A DNA stretch of 64,000 nt from positions 91,001-155,000 of the forward strand of contig CAJNDS010002696.1 in NCBI GenBank assembly GCA_905221605.1, in the 5' to 3' direction. Of this stretch, positions 56,220-64,000 are shown one piece after another; positions within the stretch are counted from its first letter, which is position 1; the number at the start of each line of letters is the position of its first letter. A model generated the notes under the pieces. That model was not told where the DNA came from. It worked only from the letters and a program-made list of their open reading frames with translations, and did not search any database. This DNA is from Symbiodinium natans (lineage: Eukaryota > Sar > Dinophyceae > Suessiales > Symbiodiniaceae). A program made the translations under genes and the position numbers.

Positions 56220-56860
56220 TAATGTTAAGGTCGCTTTAATAAACCCCCCCCCCCGGATTTGTTCCGGCGCTGGGTCCAAACAAACTTTGAAAGGGGTCGG
56301 GGTGGTAATAATTGGGCTCGGTCTGGATTGCTGTCAGTAAGTAGCCAAAGAGGCTTGCTGATGGAAGAGAGTCCCAGACCGGCATCGCCCCGTTCGCCGG
56401 ACTTTATTAATGTCACCCTTTATTATTACGATTTCGAGGCCTCGTGGGGGGTAGCCTTGGCGGATTTGTTCGGGAGCTGTTTTTTAGAAGGATTTTAAGA
56501 AGAAATCGATGCTTTTCGGTCAGCCACGAAGATCAGGATTTCTGAGCCTGGAGCGGGTTCAAGAGATCGGCAAAATGAAGCTGGGCTGCCCCACATTGGG
56601 CTCGGTCTGGATTGCTGTCAGTAAGTAGCCAAAGAGTGAAAAGAGGAGTACTCTCGGAAGCACATTTGGGAAATTCTCCCGGAAAAGTTTCCACTATTAC
56701 CACCCGTTTTTTGATTACGACCCCCCTCAAAATGGGGTTTAGGGTTCGGGGCAGCCTAACATAATGGAAACTGTTCATGAAACAAACTTTTGGGCAAAAA
56801 TCCCGGCCGGAAAAGTTGCCACTATTGACACCCGTATTATAAAGGTGACCTTAACATTAA
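56220..56860. mobile_element. About 640-bp element with inverted ends and an internal duplication
   Basis: TAATGTTAAGGTCGCTTTAAT at the left and, inverted, TTAATGTTAAGGTCACCTTT at the right. A 41-bp stretch starting ATTGGGCTCGGTCTGGATTG is present at 56312 and again at 56596. GGAAAAGTTTCCACTATTAC and GGAAAAGTTGCCACTATTGA near the right side are a third related pair. No transposase-like frame. Confidence 0.65.
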
Positions 56861-57371
56861 GCCCTAAACCGTAAACCTAAACCCTAATCCCTAAGCCTGA
56901 AACCCTAAACCCTAAGCCCTAAGCCCTAAGCCCGAAGCCCGAGGGCCCAGGCCCTAAGCCCTAAACCCTAAACCCTAACCCTAAACCTAAACCCATATCA
57001 TATCCCTAAACCTTAAACCCTAAACCCGTTTTTCTTACTTGATCGCTTTGAGACCCAAGCCCAAGCTCAGAAGCCCGACACTTTGAACCTTGTAACCCAG
57101 AAGCCGCCCAAGACCACAGCAGCTTTCGGGTTTAGCGTTAACCCGACAATCCTAAACTCCATACCATCGTTGCATTCTGGGCTAGTCTGAGCCGAAGAGT
57201 CCCTAAACCCTAAGAACGCTACAAGCCAGTAAGCAAACCAAAATAGGCCCAAAAAAACCCTCACTAAACCCTAAAACTCAAGCCCTAAACCCACACCCCA
57301 AACCCCAAACCCTAAACCCTAGACCCTAAACCCCAGCAGGGCCCTAAACCATAAAGCCCTGGGGCCCTGGT
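56861..57371. repeat. CCCTAAA/CCCGAAG variants, no gene
   Basis: Arrays at 56861-57030 and 57265-57350. A 65-codon minus-strand frame (57067-57264) is unconvincing. Confidence 0.6.
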
Positions 57372-57428
57372 GTCAAGGCGTGCCTGGGCTCAGCTCTGCC
57401 ACGGCCCGATTGCTACAGGCCCGCGCGG
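57372..57428 (+). CDS. Short exon-like island
   Basis: Reads VKACLGSALPRPDCYRPAR, GC-rich, followed by TTTAGGG units. Confidence 0.42.
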
Positions 57429-57488
57429 TTTAGGGTTTCGGGTTTAGGGTGCAGGGCTTAGGGTATGCAAGGTCTGGCGTTTAGGATT

Positions 57489-57604
57489 TATACTTGGTAG
57501 CTTGCTGGTGCCCTTTTCCCTTTTTTTGGGGGTGCACTTTTCCTTTAGACAGTACCCAACCCCAAACAGGGTGCCCTGATTGTAATATGGTTGCCGGGCT
57601 ACCA
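57489..57604 (+). mobile_element. Family-A element
   Basis: TTGGTAGCTTGCTGGTGCCC at the left, TGGTTGCCGGGCTACCA at the right, core CAGTACCCAACCCCAAACAG. Confidence 0.75.
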
Positions 57605-57745
57605 TGTATAGGGCTATAGGGCTTAGCTGTTCAGACTTCGGCTTTCTGCCATTCTTGATGGTCCGAAATTTGAAGGGCTGACCATTTTGGTGCTATTCAG
57701 GGCAAGGAGATCACTCACAAAAGCTGCTCCATCATGCTTGTAGAT
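57605..57745. other. No plus-strand exon; minus-strand frame possible
   Basis: The minus strand reads KHDGAAFVSDLLALNSTKM near 57665-57735. DGxxxVxDLL resembles a short motif of RNA 2'-phosphotransferases, but the match is too short to annotate. Confidence 0.25.
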
Positions 57746-57853
57746 ATGGGGGTTTACGAAAGTAGGGGACCCCGAAAAAAACCCAAACAGTAGGATTCCC
57801 TTATAATAAGGACCCCAAGAAGGTACCCCCAATTTCGGAAACCCCCCATATGA
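57746..57853 (+). mobile_element. Family-J inverted-repeat element
   Basis: ATATGGGGGTTTACGAAAGT pairs with TTTCGGAAACCCCCCATAT. The least decayed copy. Confidence 0.82.
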
Positions 57854-57904
57854 GGGTACGTAAGGCCACATGGAATCCGCGCCCATTGAAAGGTTCATGT
57901 ACGG

Positions 57905-58100
57905 CTTTATTGGCCTCCTAGACCCTAAACCCAACCCTAAACCCTAAACCCCTAAACCCTAAACCCTAGCCCTGAACCTAAAGCCCTGAAGCCCTAAAAC
58001 CTAAAGCCCTAAACCCTAAAGCCCTAAACCCTAAACCCCAAGCCCCAAACCCTAAAACCCTAGCCCTAAACCCTAAACCCTAAGGCCCTAAACAACCCTT
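57905..58100. repeat. CCCTAAA/AAAGCCCTAAA array
   Basis: Variants with AAAGCCCT spacers. Confidence 0.85.
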
Positions 58101-58113
58101 CAATCACTCTCAG

Positions 58114-58185
58114 GACCTTGCGATCAGCGAGCGGCTGCGCAAGGATCCGAGCGACGAAGTTCTTCTGCGGCCTGAGTGCACACCC
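58114..58185 (+). CDS. Exon-like island
   Basis: After CACTCTCAG it reads DLAISERLRKDPSDEVLLRP then ECTP. Strong coding character; unrecognised. Confidence 0.58.
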
Positions 58186-58228
58186 CACTTTTGTTTGGGG
58201 TTTAGTGTTGAGGGTTTAGGGTTTAGGG

Positions 58229-58334
58229 TTGGGATGTTCCCCCTTTTACTAACAGTCCTTAACGGAGATTATAGTCGGAGGTACTAGAATCCCTATTAAG
58301 GATTTGTTAGAAAACAAGGGGGAACATCCCCTAG
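58229..58334 (+). mobile_element. Family-C palindromic element
   Basis: TTGGGATGTTCCCCCTTTTA pairs with AAAACAAGGGGGAACATCCC. Confidence 0.8.
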
Positions 58335-58472
58335 GGTTTCAGACTTGGGGCTGCTTTGGGAGTTTGGGGATTTAGGGTTTAGGGTTTAAGGTTTAAGGTT
58401 TAAGGTTTAGGGTGTAGGGTTTAGGGTTTAGGGCTGCTTTGGGAGTTTGGGGATTTAGGGTTTAGGGTTCAG
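58335..58472 (+). repeat. TTTAGGG/TTTAAGG with a repeated 34-bp segment
   Basis: GGCTGCTTTGGGAGTTTGGGG then ATTTAGGG occurs twice (about 58350 and 58432). Confidence 0.8.
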
Positions 58473-58613
58473 GATGAGAGCCGAAATCCTGTACCCACGG
58501 GCTCGAGTGCAGGCATGCAGGGATCCCAGCATGCTGAGCGATACAGCCTGAAGCAAGCCGCAACTGCTGATTCGTGTACTTTGTTTATCCGAGCTTGCCT
58601 GAGCCCCGAATAG
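58473..58613 (+). CDS. Probable terminal exon, unknown protein
   Basis: After GGTTCAG 46 codons run DESRNPVPTGSSAGMQGSQH, AERYSLKQAATADSCTLFIR, ACLSPE, then TAG. No repeat content and good codon bias; one of the best unassigned exons. Confidence 0.58.
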   Translation, partial: DESRNPVPTGSSAGMQGSQHAERYSLKQAATADSCTLFIRACLSPE

Positions 58614-58624
58614 CCCCTAAATCT

Positions 58625-58716
58625 GAAAGCCTATACTAACCGTCCTTCATCGGTATCATGGTACCCCGATTAAAATTCCTACTGAGGACTGTCAGTACAA
58701 GGGAGAACATCCCAAC
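58625..58716 (+). mobile_element. Truncated family-C element
   Basis: Lacks the outer left arm; right arm TACAAGGGAGAACATCCCAA intact. Confidence 0.65.
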
Positions 58717-58732
58717 CGAAACCATATAAACT

Positions 58733-58800
58733 TTTTTTTTTTTTTTGGGGGGGGGGGGGGGGAGGGGGGGTATCACAATCCCCCCCCCCCCCCCCCCCCG
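58733..58800. repeat. Poly-T, poly-G, poly-C cluster
   Basis: T14, G-rich and C20 runs in 70 bp; the G and C runs can pair. Confidence 0.9.
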
Positions 58801-58949
58801 AAAATCCCAAAGCTGAAGCCTGTTTTCCCAGCAAGCTTAGCCAGTAAGCCAAAGGTCTATAGCCGAACCTTAAACCTAAAGCCTAGATCTAAACCTTACG
58901 CGATACCAAGAAACCCTAAGCCCAGCTTCAGGCAGGGTTACCTTCGCAG

Positions 58950-58995
58950 GCGGATATCAGGAGAAAGCGGCTGGCCACACCAATCGTCTTTGGTC
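58950..58995 (+). CDS. Short exon-like island
   Basis: After CTTCGCAG it reads ADIRRKRLATPIVFG. Confidence 0.4.
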
Positions 58996-59316
58996 AGGGT
59001 TGAGGGTTGGGTTCAAGGTTTATGTTTTAGGCTGGTTTTTCCCTGAGAGCCCAAACCATACAGACTTGTTTGTTGGCATTCATTATCAATTGAAGGTTTC
59101 TAAGGAGAGGGGAGACCGTTGGAGCAGCCTACCCACCCCCCACCCCCACCCACCAAAAAAAAAACAAATTAGTTGGCGTAGGTCTTATAAGCCCCAAGCC
59201 CTCAACTCGTGTGCTTCTCACGGGTTAGGGACGGGAGATTGTTCAAGAATTCGGGGTGCCTATGACTTTGCTGAAGTTGGGGGGCGGGGGGATATCCGCT
59301 TTAGGTTCTCTCCCAA
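58996..59316. other. No gene recognised
   Basis: Unique DNA with a CCCACCCCCACCC stretch; the 106-codon frame has no motif. Confidence 0.4.
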
Positions 59317-59660
59317 GTGAGCCCCAAGACCCCAAGACCCCAAGACCCCAGACCCCAAGAACGCAAGAACCCAAGACCCCAAGACCCCAAGACCCCAAGA
59401 CCCCAAGACCCCAAGACCCCAAGACCCCCAAGACCCCCAAGACCCCCAAGACCCCAAGACCCCAAGACCCCAAGACCCCAAGCCCCCAAGCCTCCAAGCC
59501 CCCAAGCCCCCAATTCTCCCAAGCCCCCAATTCCCCCAAACCACCCCCCAAAAACCCCGCTTAAAAACCCCCCAAAACCCAAATCACCTCCAAACCCCCC
59601 AAAGACCCCTCTCAAACCCCAAACCCCCCCCAAACCACCCCCCCCAAAAAAAAAATAAAA
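59317..59660. repeat. CCCCAAGAC minisatellite grading into CCCCAAA
   Basis: About 20 CCCCAAGAC units to 59480, then CCCCCAAG and CCCCAAA-type DNA ending in poly-A. All long frames here are repeat translations. Confidence 0.93.
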
Positions 59661-59770
59661 AACTCAAAAACCTAAACCCGAAACCCTAAACTCTAAACCG
59701 TGGCCACACCAACCTCCGAAACCGGAGAGTCAGAACCCTAAACCCTAAACCCTAAACCCTAAACCCTAAA

Positions 59771-59845
59771 GGTGACACCACGGCCTTGAGAGCCCTGTGC
59801 CTACAGCTTGAGATGGCCAAGTCGCAGCCCGAGAAGCTAGGCTGG
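59771..59845 (+). CDS. Exon-like island
   Basis: Reads GDTTALRALCLQLEMAKSQP then EKLGW between a CCCTAAA array and a GGGGGTT array. Good helical coding character. Confidence 0.55.
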
Positions 59846-60125
59846 GGGTTGGGGGTTGGGGGTTGGGGGTTGGGGGTTGGGGGTTGGGGGTTTAGGGTTT
59901 AGGGTTTAGGGTTTAGGGTTTAGGGTTTAGGGTTTAGGGTTTAGGGTTTAGGGTTTAGGGTTGGGGGGGTTCAGGTTTTAGGGTTTAGGGCTTAGGGTTT
60001 AGGGTTTAGGGTTTGGGATTCCTAAAGGGTTTCGTGTCTAGGGTTCTGGGGTTTGGGGTTCGGTTTAGGGTTTAGGTTTAGGGTTTAAGTTTAGGGTTTA
60101 GGGGTTTAGGGTTTAGGGTTCAGCT
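59840..60125 (+). repeat. GGGGGTT block then TTTAGGG array
   Basis: Seven GGGGGTT units (59842-59891) precede about ten TTTAGGG units and 180 bp of variants. Confidence 0.92.
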
Positions 60126-60684
60126 TGTGATTCCAAGATCCGGGGTTGCCGGTAGGCGCGCCACTTTGACTTCGTGCTTGGCTCTTGCTGAGGACTTTGG
60201 AAGTAGGGCCGAAAGGGTTTTTAAACCCTAAAGCCCTAAACCCCAAACCCTAAACCCATAGTGTTCAGGCCTTTGGTTCCGGAGTCTGAACGTAAGCATA
60301 ATGATTCTCTTGGGGTGATGCCACCATGAGCATACTTCCTTACTCAGAACTAGCAATTCACTCCCCTCAGCCCTCGGCCCTTAACCGTTTACCCTAAAAG
60401 CCGCAAAAGGCCCTAAACCCTTCACCCGAAAAAAGCCCGAAGCCCTAAATCACTAATCCCTAAAATCCCCAAAAGCCCAAAACCCTGAAAAACAAATATA
60501 TATATATATACATATATATATATATGTATGTATGTTTGTTTGATTATCTATTAACTGATGATATTAGGTGATCCTAAACCCTAAACCCTAAACCCAAAGC
60601 CCTAAGCCATAAGCCCTAACCCGAAACCTAAACCCTAAACCCTAAACTGTAAACCCTAAACCCTAAACCTCAACTCCGTGGCAG
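60126..60684. other. No gene recognised; CCCTAAA and TATA repeats
   Basis: CCCTAAA at 60225-60260 and 60570-60670, TATATA at 60496-60530. Confidence 0.5.
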
Positions 60685-60742
60685 GCGTTCGCCTCTCGGA
60701 GATAGCGGAGAGATGTGTCTCTCAAGTTGGTGCCTGGATGCA
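60685..60742 (+). CDS. Short exon-like island
   Basis: After CGTGGCAG it reads VRLSEIAERCVSQVGAWMQ. Unrecognised. Confidence 0.5.
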
Positions 60743-60911
60743 GCCTGTTTAGGCTTAAAGTTTTAGGGTTTAGGGTTTATAGGTTCAGGGTCTAGGACTT
60801 AGGATTTAGGCTTAAGGGTTTAGGGTTTCGGGCTTAGGCCTAAGGGTTTTCGAGCTCTACCATGGACCTACAGCGCAGGAAGGATTCACAGAAGCTTGCA
60901 GCTGGACAAGT

Positions 60912-61101
<190 letters not shown>

Positions 61102-61663
61102 CAAAGCGCGCCCTTGGGCGCCTGCCATTCGGGTGCGTTTTCTGCTCTTCTGCGGGTGGGTGGGGGGGGGGGGGATGATAACGTCCATGCCATGTCGCAC
61201 ATGCCGAACGCATCGTGTTTTACAGTGTTTTCGCCTCCCGGAGAGGACTCGCGGCCAACGCCTCGCTAGTAGGGCATCGCTGAGATGCCACTATGCTTTT
61301 TCCGAACCTGCCTAGGGCACAGGGCATTTTTGTTGTTTTCGGCGCCGAAAAACAGCTGGCTCGCAGCAGCGTTGTGTTCATGATGCTCGTTTTTTTTTTG
61401 CCATGTGCGTAACCAGAGCATCCATGCCTGGGGACATCTCTGACGCCCTGCTCGCTGCGGCGGTATGTTCTAGTGTGGTGGGCTTCCGTTTTCTTCTCAA
61501 CGTTGGACCCGAAAGTTATGTTCCAGCCTGTGCCCGCAACCCTGAATGCGTGACACTCCTGAGTTATTCTCCAGAGTTCGAAAACCTGTACGTTTGGTGA
61601 GTCTGACGCAGACTCTTGCGGCTCACGTGCAGGCTTTTCCAGGGGTTCGAAAGGCATGTCTCC
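61102..61663. other. No gene recognised
   Basis: GC-rich unique DNA with overlapping frames on both strands (61403-61600 plus, 61220-61657 minus); neither is convincing. Confidence 0.4.
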
Positions 61664-61995
61664 GTGGCCCCCCCCCCCCCCCCCCAGCCTCTCAGAAGCA
61701 AACAGTTAAGGCCCCAGATCCCTGTAGCCTTAAGCTTCAACCCCCCCCCCCCAGCCCTAGAAGCAAACAGTTAAGGCCTTAGATCCCTGTAGCCTTAAGC
61801 TTCAACCCCCCCCACCCCCCCCAGCTCTAGAAGCAAACAGTTAAGGCCCCAGATCCCTGTAGCCTTAAGCTTCAACCCACCCCCCCCCCCAGCCCTAGAA
61901 GCAAACAGTTAATGCCCCGAGATACCTGCAGCCTTAAGCTTCAGCAACCCCACCCCCCCCCAAAGCGGGCAGTTAAGCAACCCAGATCCCAGCAC
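61664..61995 (+). repeat. About 65-70 bp tandem repeat, five copies
   Basis: Each unit has a poly-C start, AGAAGCAAACAGTTAAGGCC and CCTGTAGCCTTAAGCTTCA. The last copy is diverged. Confidence 0.92.
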
Positions 61996-62147
61996 ATCCC
62001 TTCCAAACCCTGAAACCTTCATTTTGCGTGCCCGCGAGTAGTTTTTTTTTTGGTGATTTTTCGGCCTCTACTGGAAATGACGCAAAACACCTATGTCCGG
62101 CGGTTTTACCACAGCAAACCCACCAGGCGCCCTGGGGCGCGCTAGCC

Positions 62148-62352
<205 letters not shown>

Positions 62353-62380
62353 GAGCTTGCCCCCCCCCCCCCCCCCCCAC
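62353..62380. repeat. Poly-C tract
   Basis: About 20 C bases. Confidence 0.9.
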
Positions 62381-62970
62381 CACCGATGCGACGGGCAAAA
62401 CGCGATTTTCGAACCTTTGTTTCGCCGCAGAGCTGTTTCATTTTTGCCTGAGGTTTTCAGGGAGACTTTTTGAAAACGTGCCCAGACGCTCTGGGTAAAA
62501 CACCATTTTGAAGTAAACGTCTTTTCTTTTTTGTGGTTTTCTCGACGCAAAAACGCAGTCAATACCAGCAGTCGCGTTGGACATGTTCTGTTCCCTGGTT
62601 GTTTTTTGTTTTGCCGGTGTCGTTGTTGTCTGCCTTTGGGGACCAACACAGAGACTTAGACTTAATGTTGCTACTGCACGTTTTTCGTTGGACACACGCG
62701 AATCCAATTATGATTAAGTCCACGTCCCCAGCACGTCCATCGTTTGTTTTTGTTTGGGTGGGTGCGGGGGGGGGGGGGGGGGGGGGGGGGGGGGTGCTAC
62801 CTCGGATAGATCGTTGTGATGCTGGTGCGCAAAAAGGGGTCAGACCATTCCAAGTGGAAGTCTCTCTGAACGATGAGAAGGACCAAGCGTTTCAAGAGCC
62901 GTCCGTGCCAAGAAGGCTGGGCTGCTCCGAGCATCAAGCGAATCATAGCGAATGATACGTGAATCATACC
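62381..62970. other. No gene recognised; poly-G at 62767-62793
   Basis: Frames in this stretch cross homopolymers and lack motifs. Confidence 0.4.
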
Positions 62971-63018
62971 CCCCTAAACCCTAAACCCTAAACCCTAAAC
63001 CCTAAACCCTAAACCCTG
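62971..63018. repeat. CCCTAAA array
   Basis: Six units; the last telomere-like array in the window. Confidence 0.95.
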
Positions 63019-63099
63019 AAGGGCCGACTTGAAAGAGCGGGGGACCCTCGGTAGGGGCAGCTTCGGAGCTTCAGTTGTCAGGCAGCTTTGATTGCCTGA

Positions 63100-63597
63100 C
63101 ATTTTGGTGTTGCAAGGGTCAAGTACGCCTTGAAGGCGCTCAGCAAGGGACAGGTGGAGGCACAGCAGATGGAGCCGCAGCCCCTGCAAAACCAGCCTGC
63201 CAGGCCTATCAGGAGATGTTCTCCATTTCTTCGGCCTGAGGTCTGCCTTCGTGTGCGAAGTGGACATCCAGCGCCGCTTCACCTCCCGATTTGCCACTTG
63301 AGGCTTATTTTCGGGCTTTGGAGACGTCCCAGGTAGTATCCCCGGCGTGTGCCTGTCGGGACGACCTCCACGTTTACCTCTTGCTGGAGGCAGTTCTTTC
63401 AAGCATAGAGCCTGTGCCCCACGAGCCAGGATGGCGACTTCAAACTGCAATGGCCAAAGAGCCGTGCCTAATGCTCTGGAGCTTTTCGGCTCAAGATGAC
63501 GAAGAACACGAGGAAGAAACACCTTCAAAGGTCCGGTTCCAGTCGGGGCCGTGTTCCTGGGACTTGCTCTGGTATCTTTTGGGCGTACTTTCTTTAA
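63100..63597 (+). CDS. Possible exon(s), unknown
   Basis: One frame reads VKYALKALSKGQVEAQQMEP (about 63120-63185). A second, 63237-63600, reads RDDLHVYLLLEAVLSSIEPV, AMAKEPCLMLWSFSAQDDEE and SKVRFQSGPCSWDLLWYLLG. The two frames differ, so an unseen intron or decay is needed. The minus strand is also open for 205 codons. Confidence 0.35.
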
Positions 63598-63690
63598 CAG
63601 CAACAACCGCAACTACAAGTACATGCAACAAGAAGTAACAACACGTAACAGGAAGCAGCAACAAGCAACAACAAGTGACAACAAGTGAAT
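63598..63690. repeat. CAACAAGTAACAAC-type repeat
   Basis: Diverged AACAAGTAACA/CAGCAACAAG units. Confidence 0.75.
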
Positions 63691-64000
63691 GCAGCATTTC
63701 CCCTTTTTCGCTTGGTTTTCATGAGTCCCTTCACTCCTTATAATGCGACAACTCCCTCGATCATTAGTCTTTGTTGCCTTCAGGATTCTGTCCAAAAGCG
63801 CCCCGAATCAAACAAAACACAAGAAAACACGCGGCGCGGGCTTTTGTTTGGGTGGGCTTTTGGGACCACTCTTGAAGGGGGCAAAAGACCCCCATGATAA
63901 ATTAATCTAAATAATGGCGTCTTTTAGTGAACGTACAAAAAATATTTTTACAACGCTTTGATTGTTCGCTGCGACCCCTCCTTGTTTGGTTCAGGCCCCA
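63691..64000. other. No gene recognised
   Basis: Unique DNA without telomere-like repeats or introners. Confidence 0.4.

Noticed and set aside
57665-57735. Minus-strand RNA 2'-phosphotransferase fragment
   Set aside because: DGxxxVxDLL over about ten residues is insufficient, and no neighbouring exon supports it.
59243-59658. Five overlapping 94-113 codon frames
   Set aside because: All are translations of the CCCCAAGAC minisatellite in different frames.
62995-63612. 205-codon minus-strand frame
   Set aside because: Composition (P, R, K-rich) and opposing plus-strand frames with better hydrophobic patterning suggest an antisense shadow; it also ends in CCCTAAA repeat.

Overview
The window looks like nuclear DNA of a dinoflagellate. 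Four observations point that way. (1) TTTAGGG/CCCTAAA telomere-type repeats are scattered through almost all of it in both orientations. (2) Short GC-rich coding islands (45-280 bp), all that I could read being on the plus strand, are separated by long repeat-filled gaps; this fits the unidirectional gene arrays of dinoflagellates. (3) Introns use GT, GA and GC donors. (4) An ankyrin gene starts with the ubiquitin-like leader that I associate with dinoflagellate ankyrin proteins. Species cannot be named from sequence alone; a Suessiales alga such as Polarella or Symbiodinium is a guess. I saw no rRNA, tRNA, CRISPR or bacterial-type gene.

Two genes can be assembled exon by exon. One is an ankyrin-repeat gene (8661 to about 11772, at least 12 exons). 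The other encodes a putative GT-A-like sugar transferase (30129-31766, 5 exons). The rest of the coding content is about 65 isolated exon-like islands that I could not join into transcripts. Apparent terminal exons are at 8146-8256, 14621-14812, 37657-37743, 53452-53538 and 58473-58613.

The main biological signal is the introns. In the ankyrin gene, removing each inserted element plus one copy of its 4-bp target-site duplication (TSD) restores a reading frame that looks like the family. The elements are short (about 90-310 bp), non-autonomous and inverted-terminal. They begin CT and end AG, so the 3' splice site is carried by the element in either orientation. The 5' splice site is the first two bases of the duplicated target (GTTG, GAAG, GCTC, GAAT, GTAG, GTTC, GATT, GTGG). 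The transferase gene shows the same (GCRA, GAAT, GTGT). These are introners (intron-generating transposons). At least fifteen families are visible, several copies are inserted in one another, and no transposase gene was recognised.

Layout: 1-8.3 kb, scattered exons (several coiled-coil-like) ending in a stop at 8256. 8.66-11.8 kb, ankyrin gene. 12-29 kb, exon islands, introner copies and telomere-like arrays. 30.1-31.8 kb, transferase gene. 32-34.4 kb, further exon islands. 35.0-37.0 kb, a repeat-free block bounded by about 54-bp direct repeats. 37.6-60.7 kb, exon islands with heavy repeats. 60.9-63.0 kb, low-complexity tracts (AGT triplets, poly-C/G, a 65-bp tandem repeat). 63.0-64.0 kb, a possible exon and unassigned DNA.
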